From Pseudogracilibacillus sp037071985 (GTDB taxonomy: Bacteria; Bacillota; Bacilli; Bacillales; Amphibacillaceae), in assembly GCF_037071985.1 (NCBI RefSeq), contig NZ_JAXHDF010000010.1:62001-126000 (forward strand): a stretch of DNA of 64,000 nucleotides. Reading direction: 5' to 3'. Positions 7,337 through 16,804 of the stretch are shown in pieces. Numbering within the stretch: the first letter of the stretch is position 1; each line of letters begins with the position of its first letter. The notes below the pieces were generated by a model. It saw nothing but the letters and a program-made list of their open reading frames with translations. It was not told the origin of the DNA and did not search any database. The position numbers and the translations under genes were made by a program.

Positions 7337-9058
7337 TTGTTTAGTGATGATCGCTTTAAAGGTTTAACCACAAGTGACTTAAAGAATGACTTAATCGCTG
7401 GGATTACAGTCGGTGTAGTAGCTATCCCTTTAGGAATGGCATTTGCAATAGCGTCTGGAGTTAGTCCGGAATATGGTATTTATACAACAATTATTGCAGG
7501 ACTCATAGTTGCATTATTCGGTGGATCCCATTTTCAAATTGCTGGACCGACGGGGGCTTTTATTCCTATATTGCTCGCAATCGTTTTACAGTACGGCTAC
7601 GAAGATTTACTTATTGCAGGAATGTTGGCGGGAGTAATGCTCATTTTAATGAGTATCTTTAAATTTGGCAGTTTAATAACATATATACCTAGATCGGTAA
7701 CGATAGGATTTACTTCAGGTATTGCAGTAATAATATTTTCCGGACAAATTGAAAACTTCTTAGGCCTGAAAAACATAGAGAAGAAACAATACTTTCATGA
7801 AAATATGTTGGAAATTATCAGAAATATTGATACGGTCAACATATACAGTGTACTTATCGCCATTCTTGGCTTACTGATAATTATTTTTGTACCTAAATTC
7901 TTTCCTCGATTACCGGTACTTCTCGTGGCACTCGTCATACCGGCAATTATTAGTTTTTTGTTCTTTCAAGGTAAGGTTGCAACTATTGGTTCTGCTTTTG
8001 GCGGTATTTCTCAATCTCTACCGGGTTTTAAATTACCTGAAATTACGTTTGATAAATTACTTTATTTGTGGCAACCTGCATTTGCTATAGCCATGCTTGG
8101 TGGAATAGAATCTCTCCTATCAGCCGTTGTAGCGGATGGTATGACTGGTAAGCAGCATAAATCAAACCGGGAATTATTTGGCCAAGGTTTAGCGAATATT
8201 GTTACTCCATTTTTTGGAGGAATTCCCGCAACTGGGGCGATTGCTAGAACAGCAACCAATATAAAGAGTGGTGCAATAAGTCCTTTCTCAGGAATTTTTC
8301 AAAGTATTTTTGTCTTACTAACATTGTTATTATTTGCGCCTTATGCTTCTCATATCCCATTAGCTAGTATGGCTCCAATATTAATGGTCGTTGCATTCAA
8401 TATGAGTGAATATAAATCGTTCCGTTCGATATTTAAATTACGTACATCAGACTCATTAGTACTAATTACAACATTTCTTCTCACTGTGTTTGTCAATTTA
8501 ACCATCGCAGTTCCAATTGGATTATTACTTGCCATGGTATCGTTTGTAAGACGTATCAGTAATGTGTTAAACGTACAAAATATCATGCCTGTTCAATTTG
8601 CTGACAAAGAAGGTAGAGGAAAAGACAACCGAACTGAATACAGTTGTTCAAAGATTGCCAGTTTTACCATACATGGTCCATTATTCTTTGGAGCTGCGGA
8701 TCGTTTTGAATCAACTCTCTCACGCTCTATTCTTAAACGTCCAACAGTATTAATTTTAAAAATGCGACATGTATCCGTGATTGACGTTACCGGTGAAGCT
8801 AACTTAGCAACGTTTGTGAAAGATTTTATTAAAAAGAAAGGTACGGTTCTAATAACAGAGTTACACGAAGAACCGCTTGATATGTTAAAAAGAAGTGGAC
8901 TGTATGATGTGATTGGACCTAATAATTTCTTTCATGATACAACAGATGCGATTAATTATGCGTTACAAATTATTGATTTAAAAAAGTGCCCTTACTGTAA
9001 TAAACGTACAGATAACAGCTGTCGTGTCTTTAAAAAAGTAGATTCATCTTCACTCTAA
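7337..9058 (+). CDS. SulP-family anion transporter with STAS domain
   Basis: A 573-residue membrane protein. Residues about 10-400 form the SLC26/SulP core with many transmembrane helices and the motif GLYT-like SPEYGIYTTIIAGLI plus AGPTGAFIPILLAIV. Residues about 425-540 form a cytosolic STAS domain (ILKMRHVSVIDVTGEANL). Members move sulfate, bicarbonate or other anions; the substrate is not determined here. Unusual feature: the C-terminus adds a Cys-rich tail KKCPYCNKRTDNSCRVFKK with three Cys and could bind a metal. TTG start at 7337 with TAGGAG eight bases upstream. A structured leader precedes it. Confidence 0.9.
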   Translation: MFSDDRFKGLTTSDLKNDLIAGITVGVVAIPLGMAFAIASGVSPEYGIYTTIIAGLIVALFGGSHFQIAGPTGAFIPILLAIVLQYGYEDLLIAGMLAGVMLILMSIFKFGSLITYIPRSVTIGFTSGIAVIIFSGQIENFLGLKNIEKKQYFHENMLEIIRNIDTVNIYSVLIAILGLLIIIFVPKFFPRLPVLLVALVIPAIISFLFFQGKVATIGSAFGGISQSLPGFKLPEITFDKLLYLWQPAFAIAMLGGIESLLSAVVADGMTGKQHKSNRELFGQGLANIVTPFFGGIPATGAIARTATNIKSGAISPFSGIFQSIFVLLTLLLFAPYASHIPLASMAPILMVVAFNMSEYKSFRSIFKLRTSDSLVLITTFLLTVFVNLTIAVPIGLLLAMVSFVRRISNVLNVQNIMPVQFADKEGRGKDNRTEYSCSKIASFTIHGPLFFGAADRFESTLSRSILKRPTVLILKMRHVSVIDVTGEANLATFVKDFIKKKGTVLITELHEEPLDMLKRSGLYDVIGPNNFFHDTTDAINYALQIIDLKKCPYCNKRTDNSCRVFKKVDSSSL

Positions 9059-9116
9059 AATTGAGTGTAGTATCTAAATATATTTACTCACATAATATGA
9101 GAATCTTGTCAAAACA

Positions 9117-9162
9117 AAAACCAGCTGCCATTATTGCAATAATGGCAGCTGGTTTTGATTTA
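9117..9162. terminator. Bidirectional terminator
   Basis: A perfect 40-nt palindrome (9117-9156) centred on TTGCAA with A-run and T-run flanks. It separates the sulP gene from the convergent symporter gene. Confidence 0.9.
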
Positions 9163-9209
9163 ATAAATTGTTTCAAGAGTATCTATCAGATATTTTAAAG
9201 CTACTATTC

Positions 9210-10775
9210 TTACTCTGCTCCTAAACCAGTGTGAGAACGTACAGACATTTCTGCATACACTTTATCTTTATCTTCTGGTTTTGTCATTAATGTTACGAGC
9301 CATGCAGCTAAGAATCCTGCTGGAATACTAATGATACCTGGGTTTGTTAAAGGATAAATAGCATTTTCATGTAAAATTTGTGGGCTTAGTAAAATTAATA
9401 TAATTGTCACCGAAGTACCCGTAATCATAGATGCAACAGCTCCTGGAGTATTGAATCGCTTCCAGTAAATAGAGAATATAATAACTGGTAAGTTAGAGCT
9501 CGCACCAATCGCAAATGAATACGTAACTAACTGAGCTACGTTGAAGTTCTTTGCTAAGATACCTAAAATGATCGAAATAATACCGATCAAAAGTGCTGCT
9601 AAACGAGCAACTTGGAATTGTTTCTTCTGATCTACTTCACCACGTTTAATAACGTTTGTGTAAATATCGTGAGCAAACACTCCTGCTCCAGTGATTACTA
9701 GACCGGCAACAACAGCAACAATCGTAGCGAACGCTACTGCTGAAATAGCAGCCATAAATATTTCTCCACCAAGGGTTCCTGCTCCACCACCGAGAACTTG
9801 GGCAAGTAATGGTGCTGCCATATTACCTCCACCGCCTGCTGCAGTGATAGCTTCTTCACCAACAAGTGAAGCAGATGCAAATCCGATAATTCCAATGATT
9901 ACATAGAAAGAACCAATAATAACCATACCCCAGATAACGGACGATCTAGCAGCTTGAGCAGTCGGTACTGTGAAGAAACGTACCAGTAAATGTGATAATC
10001 CCGCTGTTCCTAAAATTAAGGTCATTCCTAAAGATAATAAATCAATAGGGTTCTTATATAACTGTCCTGGTTCTAAGAAAGAAATTCCCTGACCACCAAT
10101 TTTTCCAAGACCAGCAATTTCACTTCCATTTATAATAGAACCAAACAAAGATGACAAATTAAACTTAAAGATTACCGCAATAAATACTAACATGACAAGC
10201 ATTGCACTCATTAGTAAAACTGCTTTAATAATCTGTACCCAGCTCGTTGCTAACATTCCACCGAGTGTAACGTAAATCATCATTAGAACTCCAACAATGA
10301 TTAAGGAAACTTCATATGGAATACCTACTAGTAAATGAATAATTGCACCAGCACCAACTAATTGAGAAATCATATAAAAGATAGTGATTCCCATTGTCAC
10401 AAACGCCGCTGCTGTCCGTACAGGACGCTGTTCTAAACGATAAGAAATTACGTCTGCAACAGTAAACTCTCCTGAGTTTCTAAATGGCTCTGCAATAATA
10501 AATAATACAATAATATATCCCATCAACCAACCAATCGAGTACATAAAACCATCATAACCGTAAAGGGCTACTAATCCCGCAATCCCAAGGAAAGATGCGG
10601 CACTTAAATAGTCTCCCGCAATCGCCATCCCATTTTGGAAACCTGTTAAAGATCTACCGGCGGCATAAAAATCTTGTGTACCCGTTGTACGTTTCGATGC
10701 TAAATAAGTTACGTACATCGTTAACGCAATAATAAGTCCAAATAAAATAATTCCAAATATTTTTGCTGTATCCAA
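9210..10775 (-). CDS. Sodium:solute symporter, ActP-like (copy 1)
   Basis: Integral membrane protein of 521 residues with about 13 transmembrane helices, SSS family. The N-terminal signature FYAAGRSLTGFQNGMAIAGD and the Na+-site region GDYLSAASFLGIAGL are typical of acetate/pyruvate-type symporters (ActP/YwcA). It lies three bases downstream of a DUF485 gene, as in yjcH-actP of enterobacteria, so the two probably form one transport unit. A CcpA-like site and LytTR-like repeats lie upstream of the pair. Acetate is the usual substrate; pyruvate or another short carboxylate is possible. Confidence 0.9.
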   Translation of the reverse strand: MDTAKIFGIILFGLIIALTMYVTYLASKRTTGTQDFYAAGRSLTGFQNGMAIAGDYLSAASFLGIAGLVALYGYDGFMYSIGWLMGYIIVLFIIAEPFRNSGEFTVADVISYRLEQRPVRTAAAFVTMGITIFYMISQLVGAGAIIHLLVGIPYEVSLIIVGVLMMIYVTLGGMLATSWVQIIKAVLLMSAMLVMLVFIAVIFKFNLSSLFGSIINGSEIAGLGKIGGQGISFLEPGQLYKNPIDLLSLGMTLILGTAGLSHLLVRFFTVPTAQAARSSVIWGMVIIGSFYVIIGIIGFASASLVGEEAITAAGGGGNMAAPLLAQVLGGGAGTLGGEIFMAAISAVAFATIVAVVAGLVITGAGVFAHDIYTNVIKRGEVDQKKQFQVARLAALLIGIISIILGILAKNFNVAQLVTYSFAIGASSNLPVIIFSIYWKRFNTPGAVASMITGTSVTIILILLSPQILHENAIYPLTNPGIISIPAGFLAAWLVTLMTKPEDKDKVYAEMSVRSHTGLGAE

Positions 10776-10778
10776 ATC

Positions 10779-11105
10779 TTATGCCCCCTTTTCTTTCGTC
10801 TTCGGTCCATATTTTTGAACAATCTCATCGATCATTCTGTCATACTTTCTTGCTTTGACTACATATACAAATGCAAGTGTCCAAATGACAATAAAATACG
10901 ATAAACCAAACAGATATCCAAATGTCAAGTTACCAATTACAAGTTTTGTCATTAACGGTTTTGCATACGCAGATAAGATTGGAAATGTTAAATAGTATAA
11001 GAAGAATAGAATAGGAACTGGGAAAATAAATTTGTATTTCTGCCGTTTTAATTCCTTAAATTCTTCTGTTTGTTCAATTTGTTCAAAGTTAATAGCTTTT
11101 GACAT
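10779..11105 (-). CDS. DUF485 membrane protein, symporter partner
   Basis: A 108-residue protein with two transmembrane helices (about residues 27-50 and 60-85), belonging to DUF485 (YjcH-like). Such proteins are encoded with ActP-type symporters, and this gene overlaps the spacer of one by only three bases. Its biochemical role is not known. The ribosome site GGGAGG precedes the ATG. Upstream are the catabolite-type and LytTR-type sites. Confidence 0.85.
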   Translation of the reverse strand: MSKAINFEQIEQTEEFKELKRQKYKFIFPVPILFFLYYLTFPILSAYAKPLMTKLVIGNLTFGYLFGLSYFIVIWTLAFVYVVKARKYDRMIDEIVQKYGPKTKEKGA

Positions 11106-11132
11106 TACACTACCTCCCTTTTATATCAATAA

Positions 11133-11147
11133 TGTAAACGCTTAACA
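11133..11147 (-). promoter_or_regulatory. cre-like CcpA site
   Basis: On the minus strand GTTAAGCGTTTACA matches the cre core (TAANCGNNNNCA) except for the first two bases. It lies between the LytTR-like repeats and the DUF485 start, where it could mediate catabolite repression of the symporter. Confidence 0.45.
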
Positions 11148-11193
11148 GGTAGTTTATCAAAATCATGAACAAATTGTGTTATTTCCGTTTGAA

Positions 11194-11219
11194 TGGTTAA
11201 AAATTCAGACTAAGTGGTT
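11194..11219 (-). promoter_or_regulatory. Putative LytTR-type direct repeats
   Basis: On the minus strand two AACCA repeats (plus-strand TGGTT at 11194-11198 and 11215-11219) are exactly 21 bp apart. LytTR-domain regulators bind paired direct repeats about two helical turns apart. The site lies about 90 bp upstream of DUF485/symporter copy 1, beside the lytT gene. Confidence 0.45.
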
Positions 11220-11242
11220 CAATAATTAATTTAGAAAGCCTC

Positions 11243-11983
11243 TTAATGTCCAAATCTCTCAAATAATGCTTTTCGTGCCGACCTGCTTACAGGTATTGTC
11301 GTTTTCTCTTTATTCTTTAAAGTAATATTATACGCACCATTAAACCAAGGTGTAATTTCTAAAATATGGTTTAGGTTTACCAAATAACTACGGTGAGTTC
11401 GAAAAAATGACAAGCCTTCTAATTTTTTCTCTAATTCTTGTAAAGTCATTTTACTCTCAATAACGTCGTTTTCCGTGTGAATTTCCAGCATCCGTTGAGA
11501 TGGAACGGCATAATAAATTGAATCAGGAGATAAGACAATCATCTTTTCTCCATCATCAATTAATAATTTTCCACTGGATGGATGTGTATTCGGAAGTTCG
11601 ATTTCTTTTTTATCCAACAGCCGTTTCTTAATTCGTTCTACCGCCTGATGGAGTCTGCCCTGGTCAAACGGTTTTAATAAGTAATCAACTGCTTCGATTT
11701 CAAAGGCATCAATTGCATAAGCATCATAGGCAGTTGTAAAAACAAATAAAGGGGTATTACTCGTAAACTTCATAATTTGCTTGGCTGCCTCAACCCCTGT
11801 AATACCTGGCATCTCTATATCTAAAAACAACACATCGGGTTTATGTTCAAAATAAAGGTCTACTAACTCTTCTCCTGTTTCAGCACTAGGACATAGAATG
11901 ATCTCTTTTTCTTTTTCAAGTAGATAAATTAATTCTTCTCTAGCTAAATATTCATCCTCGGCAATCATTACTTTAATTTGCAT
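11243..11983 (-). CDS. lytT: LytT/LytR-type response regulator
   Basis: A 246-residue two-domain protein: receiver (about 1-120) with phospho-acceptor Asp in DVLFLDIEMPG and the Lys in YLLKPF, and a C-terminal LytTR DNA-binding domain (about 145-245) with FFRTHRSYLVNL. It overlaps the lytS gene by 11 bases, so the pair is translated together. In B. subtilis LytST senses extracellular pyruvate and controls a pyruvate facilitator. Here it sits between two symporter units, which suggests control of carboxylate uptake. Confidence 0.9.
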   Translation of the reverse strand: MQIKVMIAEDEYLAREELIYLLEKEKEIILCPSAETGEELVDLYFEHKPDVLFLDIEMPGITGVEAAKQIMKFTSNTPLFVFTTAYDAYAIDAFEIEAVDYLLKPFDQGRLHQAVERIKKRLLDKKEIELPNTHPSSGKLLIDDGEKMIVLSPDSIYYAVPSQRMLEIHTENDVIESKMTLQELEKKLEGLSFFRTHRSYLVNLNHILEITPWFNGAYNITLKNKEKTTIPVSRSARKALFERFGH

Positions 11984-13736
11984 TTGTATTCCTCCTTACT
12001 GCACCATTTGGGATTGTAAAATAAACCTTACTTCCTCTTGATGGGAAGTTCTCCACATATACACGTGATTCTTCACCTAGCAAACTGATTAATCGTTGAT
12101 TCACATTATAAAGACCAATCCCACCATTATCTTTATTTGTTTTTCTTTTATGATTAATATTTTCAATTTCTTTTTCATCGAACCCTACACCGTTATCTTG
12201 AACAATGACCATAATTCGATCTTCCTGCTTTTTAATAAGCACATCGATCTTCCCGTTTGTTGTGACACTTTTAAGTCCGTGCTGTATAGAGTTTTCTACT
12301 AACGGCTGAATAGTCGATGGAGGTATTAATACATTAGAGACTGTACGCTCTTGTTCAAAATTGATCTGTAACCGATTTGAAAATCTCGCCTGAATAATTT
12401 CGATATAAGCTTTCACATGCTCACATTCTCTTTCTAATAATATCAATGATTCTGAAGCGATCCCCAAGTTAAATCGCATGAAATTGGCTAGTTGAATTGT
12501 AATATGCCTTGCTCTTTTCGGATCAACTCTGAAAAGTGTCGCTATTAAATGTAATGTATTAAATAAGAAGTGAGGATTAATTTGTGCTTGTAAGTTCCGC
12601 AGCTCTGCATCACGAATGTTTGCTTTTAAATTTTCACTCGCAATGGCTTTTAACTGGTTCGAAATAAGATCGCCTATCCCTTGAGCCAACACTTTTTCAA
12701 CAGGTCTAATATGTTGTGTTTTACGAAAGTAAAATTTTATTAAACTTATCGTGTCATTTGCTTCAGTAATTGGAATAATAATTGCCGCTTCAAGAGGACA
12801 CTCAGGGTTTTGACATGCAATGTCTGTTTTTGAATACGCAATTTGTATCTCTTTTGTTTCGAGCGCTTCTTTCGATAAAGGAGTTATAATTTTATGGCCG
12901 ATTTGGTGATGGTCATCTCCAATCCCTTTAAATGCTAATACTTCATCTTGACTTGTAACCGAGATCGCAGCAACTCCAGAGCGTTCATAAAGTAAATTAG
13001 CAATGCCGTCAGCATGGTCACTTAATGAACCGCTTTTTAAAAAAGGTAATGCTTCTTCTGCAATCGTCAATGCTTGCTTCGTCGCTAAAGCAGCTTCATT
13101 TTCTTGTTCATTTAACACAATTCCTATCATTGCTGTAAATACGGCAATTGCTATACTATTAGATAAGACTAAAGGTAATCCTGTTAAATTAACAAACTGA
13201 ATAACATTTTCATTTTGAGGATATAAGACAATTAATAATTGCATCTGTAAAATGGGCGGAAACACTCCAATAAAAAGAGCCTGTATCGGTGAAATAACTC
13301 TTGCTTTTGAAAAAAACCTACCTGTCAGACCTGCCAATAACCCGGTTAGCGGATTAACTAACATATTGGCAAACCAACCAATTCCACCTAAAAACACTAA
13401 ATGTACTGCCGCAATAATCCCCGCACCTAAGCCTACTATTGGACCTCCTAATAAACCAGCGATTACAATTGCAATTAAACTTAAGCTCACTACCATATGA
13501 TCAGGTTCTACAATCCAAACTAATCCTTTATTAATCACTTCTCCATTTGATAAAACAATTCCAAAATGACTGCTGGCAATGGCAAAAACTCCAAAGACAC
13601 ATGCATGAATAATTGTCATTTTCGTATCATATTCCCTATATAGCAACGACCTGAAATTTGGGACCCGAGTAAGTACGAAGGCAATGACTAACAGTAAACC
13701 GATACGCTCTAATAAAATGATAGTTAAGTCTTTCAC
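11973..13736 (-). CDS. lytS: LytS-type sensor histidine kinase
   Basis: Membrane sensor kinase of 587 residues: N-terminal 5TM_5TMR_LYT module with about six helices (residues 5-210), a GAF-like domain (about 225-360, including the Cys pair CQNPEC), then His_kinase with phospho-acceptor His in QINPHFLFNTL and the ATPase lid with DNGVGF and GGIGLYNV. It overlaps symporter copy 2 upstream by four bases and lytT downstream by 11, so DUF485-symporter-lytS-lytT is one operon. Coupling a sensor to a symporter in one operon suggests that the transporter and the kinase respond to the same carboxylate. Confidence 0.92.
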   Translation of the reverse strand: MKDLTIILLERIGLLLVIAFVLTRVPNFRSLLYREYDTKMTIIHACVFGVFAIASSHFGIVLSNGEVINKGLVWIVEPDHMVVSLSLIAIVIAGLLGGPIVGLGAGIIAAVHLVFLGGIGWFANMLVNPLTGLLAGLTGRFFSKARVISPIQALFIGVFPPILQMQLLIVLYPQNENVIQFVNLTGLPLVLSNSIAIAVFTAMIGIVLNEQENEAALATKQALTIAEEALPFLKSGSLSDHADGIANLLYERSGVAAISVTSQDEVLAFKGIGDDHHQIGHKIITPLSKEALETKEIQIAYSKTDIACQNPECPLEAAIIIPITEANDTISLIKFYFRKTQHIRPVEKVLAQGIGDLISNQLKAIASENLKANIRDAELRNLQAQINPHFLFNTLHLIATLFRVDPKRARHITIQLANFMRFNLGIASESLILLERECEHVKAYIEIIQARFSNRLQINFEQERTVSNVLIPPSTIQPLVENSIQHGLKSVTTNGKIDVLIKKQEDRIMVIVQDNGVGFDEKEIENINHKRKTNKDNGGIGLYNVNQRLISLLGEESRVYVENFPSRGSKVYFTIPNGAVRRNTNAN

Positions 13737-15271
13737 TTGCCTTCTCTCCTTAATGTAATCCCTGTTTGTGCCTTGAGATAAAAGCGTTCAAAATCGATTT
13801 CTTCTTTACTAGGAAAAAATAATGACCCTAAAATTGCTCCTAAGAACCCAATCGGAATAGCAATAATTCCAGGGTTATACAAATTAAAGATAGGTTCCCG
13901 CAGAATCCAGCCATTTTCTACATTCATAATATGTGGACCAAGCATTAATAAAGACAGGGAGGCAACTAAGCCACTGATCATACCTATTAATGCTCCAGTC
14001 TTACTAAAGCGTTTCCAATATATAGTAAACAAAATAACTGGTAGATTACTAGAAGCAGCAACGATAAAAGTTAACGACACTAGAAAAGTAACATTAATAT
14101 TTTTTAATCCTAAAGCAAATAAAGTAGAGATTAAACCAATCGCAAATGCAGACCATTGTGCCGCTCTCAACTGCTCTTTTTCAGTTGTGTTACCCTTTTT
14201 AATTATATGGTGATAAATATCATGAGAAAATGCTGTCGTTGCAGAAATAACTAAACCTGCGACTACCGCAACAACCGTAGTAAAAGCAATAGCAGAAATG
14301 AATGCTAATAAAAAGTCTCCCCCTAATGCCTTTGCTAATAGAGGAGCAGCTAAATTACCAGTGGAGTCAGCTACGATTAAATAATCATATCCAATAACTG
14401 CAGCAGTTCCTAACCCTAAAACTAACGTCATTAAATAAAATAATCCAATAATCCAACTGGCTGTTAGAACAGACTTACGTACCTCAGCTGCATTGCGTAC
14501 CGTATAGAATCGAATTAATATATGCGGTAACCCTGCTGTCCCTAAAATTAACGCTATATATAATGAGAACACTTCATATGGATTCGTCAGTAAATGACCC
14601 GGCATAAAAAATTGATCACCAAAAGGAGTACCCATTTTCACTTTATCTATCAACGTATATACATCCCAGTTATAATAAGAAAAAACAATTAAGGATAATA
14701 AAAACGTACTCGACATAAGTAGAATCGTTTTAACAATTTGCACCCATGACGTAGCAATCATTCCACCAAAAACAACGTAAACAGTCATTAAACTGCCAAT
14801 CACTAAAACTGAGGTAGAGTAATCAATATTTAATAGTAATCTAAGTAGTAAGCCTGAAGCAACCAATTGCGGGATCATATAAAAAATAGAAATAATAAAA
14901 GAACCGATTGCCATAATCCAACGAATTTGGTTGCTAGGAAATCGTGCACAAATCACGTCGCCTAATGAATATTTACCTAAATGATGAACAGGTTCAGCAA
15001 CAAACAATAAAACGACTAAGTATGATACTAAGAAACCGAGTGAGTATAAAAACCCATCATACCCATTCAACGCAATTGCACCGACAATCCCAAGAAAAGA
15101 TGCTGCACTTATATAGTCACCAGCGATTGCCATTCCATTTTGAATTCCTGTTAATCGCCCTGCAGCTGTGTAGAATTGTATCGTTGTCTTACTACGTCTT
15201 GCAGCCCAGTATGTAATAATTAACGTACAGACAACGATACAGACAAAAAATAAAAAATAGGTAAAGTTCAT
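13733..15271 (-). CDS. Sodium:solute symporter, ActP-like (copy 2)
   Basis: A 512-residue SSS-family membrane protein, paralogous to the one at 9210-10775: FYTAAGRLTGIQNGMAIAGD matches the copy 1 signature closely and the same AGDYISAASFLG Na+-site motif is present. It overlaps DUF485 upstream and lytS downstream by four bases each (ATGA-type coupling). It may act as co-sensor with LytS as well as transporter. Acetate or pyruvate are likely; specificity cannot be read from sequence. Confidence 0.88.
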   Translation of the reverse strand: MNFTYFLFFVCIVVCTLIITYWAARRSKTTIQFYTAAGRLTGIQNGMAIAGDYISAASFLGIVGAIALNGYDGFLYSLGFLVSYLVVLLFVAEPVHHLGKYSLGDVICARFPSNQIRWIMAIGSFIISIFYMIPQLVASGLLLRLLLNIDYSTSVLVIGSLMTVYVVFGGMIATSWVQIVKTILLMSSTFLLSLIVFSYYNWDVYTLIDKVKMGTPFGDQFFMPGHLLTNPYEVFSLYIALILGTAGLPHILIRFYTVRNAAEVRKSVLTASWIIGLFYLMTLVLGLGTAAVIGYDYLIVADSTGNLAAPLLAKALGGDFLLAFISAIAFTTVVAVVAGLVISATTAFSHDIYHHIIKKGNTTEKEQLRAAQWSAFAIGLISTLFALGLKNINVTFLVSLTFIVAASSNLPVILFTIYWKRFSKTGALIGMISGLVASLSLLMLGPHIMNVENGWILREPIFNLYNPGIIAIPIGFLGAILGSLFFPSKEEIDFERFYLKAQTGITLRREGK

Positions 15272-15537
15272 TCCGCTTCCTCCTGCTTTATTCGATCAAC
15301 TAGCTTGTCCAGTTGTTTTGCCTTAATCCAATAAACCCAACCGATTAACCAAGTCATTAGGACTTGCATAAAAGCATAAATCCATGCCCAAGACACATTG
15401 GCAATTGCCGGCTTGTTCATCGTGTCAGGTATCACACTAAGAGATAGCGGGAGAGCCAAATAAAAAATAATTGCTAATACTGTTATGGATACAACAAATA
15501 ACCTTCTCTCCTGTTTCCATCTTTTGATGGTATCCAC
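15268..15537 (-). CDS. Small DUF485-like membrane protein
   Basis: An 89-residue protein with two transmembrane helices (about 16-36 and 50-70), parallel in place to the DUF485 gene at 10779 and sharing the pattern of a basic C-terminal KAKQLDKLVDRI. GTG start with GGAGGAG upstream. First gene of the DUF485-symporter-lytS-lytT operon. It is more diverged than the other copy; role unknown. Confidence 0.75.
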   Translation of the reverse strand: MDTIKRWKQERRLFVVSITVLAIIFYLALPLSLSVIPDTMNKPAIANVSWAWIYAFMQVLMTWLIGWVYWIKAKQLDKLVDRIKQEEAE

Positions 15538-15609
15538 TTCACTCCTCCATTCTATTTATTTAATTAAAAATTTCGAAAACTTAACACAATATTCTAAAAT
15601 AACAGGAAA

Positions 15610-15648
15610 ATTCCGAACGAGAAACAATGTGTTTCCTAAGTTCGGAAT
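15610..15648 (-). terminator. Terminator of ppaC
   Basis: Stem ATTCCGAAC (15610-15618) with GTTCGGAAT (15640-15648), inner GAAAC/GTTTC pairing. On the minus strand it is followed by a T-rich stretch. Confidence 0.75.
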
Positions 15649-15672
15649 AATAGCTACTTTCTCTCTGTAGTT

Positions 15673-16599
15673 TTATTGAAAGGTAGCACCTAAATTAGTA
15701 ACAATTTGTTTTTTACGAGAAACAACACCCTCTAATAATGCGCGGTTACCTGCTAATTGTACGCTAAAAGCATCTTCTACATTTCTGCTTGCTTTACCTA
15801 AGGCTAATACTTCCGAGTTACTGTTAATAATATCCGTAACAACTAATAAAAATAAATCTAACTTTTTATCTTCTATAATCTTTTCTATTTCTTTTTCAAG
15901 ATCTGCTTGTTTTTCATAAATTTCTTCAAGATCTACTGCATTCACTTGTGCTATTTCAACTTTGGATGGCCCCATCATAAACTCTTTAGAATCCATTGCT
16001 AAGAGTTCGGCAATCGACTTATCGCTTAAATCAGTTCCCGCTTTTAACATATCAAGACCATATGTATCTAAATCAATATTCGCGATCTTCGCCAAGTCTT
16101 TTGCTGCTTTTATATCCTCTTCTGTACAAGTTGGAGATTTAAACAATAAAGTGTCGGAAATAATAGCAGAAAGAAGTAAAATAGCATTCTTTTCGTTTAC
16201 TTCTAAATCGTTTTCTTTATATATTTTATTCAAAATTGTTGCCGTACAACCTACTGGTTCTGCTCTAAAAAGAAGTGGATCATTCGTCTCAAAGTTTGCA
16301 ATACGATGATGATCAATTACTTCAGTAATTTTTACATCCTTAATATTATCTACTGATTGCTGAAATTCATTGTGGTCTACAAGAATAACTTCTTCCACAC
16401 CTTCTTCTACTTTTTCAATGAAGCGAGGTGCCTCTACTTCAGCAAACTGTAAAACATATTCCGTCTCTTTATTCAGCGCTCCAAGTCTGACCGCCTCAAC
16501 ATTTTTTCCTAACATAGTCTTTAAATTTGCATATGCAATCGCTGAACAAATTGAGTCTGTATCAGGATTCTTATGCCCAAATATGAATGTTTTTCCCAT
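15673..16599 (-). CDS. ppaC: Manganese-dependent inorganic pyrophosphatase
   Basis: Family II pyrophosphatase (DHH superfamily), hydrolysing PPi to phosphate to pull biosynthetic reactions. Length 308 residues, as in B. subtilis PpaC. Metal ligands are visible in FGHKNPDTDSICSA (residues 7-20), LVDHNE (about 75) and VIDHHRI (about 97). The C-terminal DHHA2 domain carries the substrate-binding SRKKQ near residue 297. ATG start with AGGGG upstream. Monocistronic, with its own terminator. Confidence 0.96.
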   Translation of the reverse strand: MGKTFIFGHKNPDTDSICSAIAYANLKTMLGKNVEAVRLGALNKETEYVLQFAEVEAPRFIEKVEEGVEEVILVDHNEFQQSVDNIKDVKITEVIDHHRIANFETNDPLLFRAEPVGCTATILNKIYKENDLEVNEKNAILLLSAIISDTLLFKSPTCTEEDIKAAKDLAKIANIDLDTYGLDMLKAGTDLSDKSIAELLAMDSKEFMMGPSKVEIAQVNAVDLEEIYEKQADLEKEIEKIIEDKKLDLFLLVVTDIINSNSEVLALGKASRNVEDAFSVQLAGNRALLEGVVSRKKQIVTNLGATFQ

Positions 16600-16804
16600 T
16601 TCAATACCCCTAATTCAATAGTTATATGTACTACATTAACATATTTCTCCACAATTAGTTACATATTTAACTTGTTTTTCTACCTGTTATCTTCAATATT
16701 CGACATTTCAAGACGAAAGAGGTTTAAATTATGTTAAGATATATTTTACCTAATAAATGTTCGACGCGCAATACAGTTTTTTCAAAAAAGGTAGGTAATT
16801 TGTA

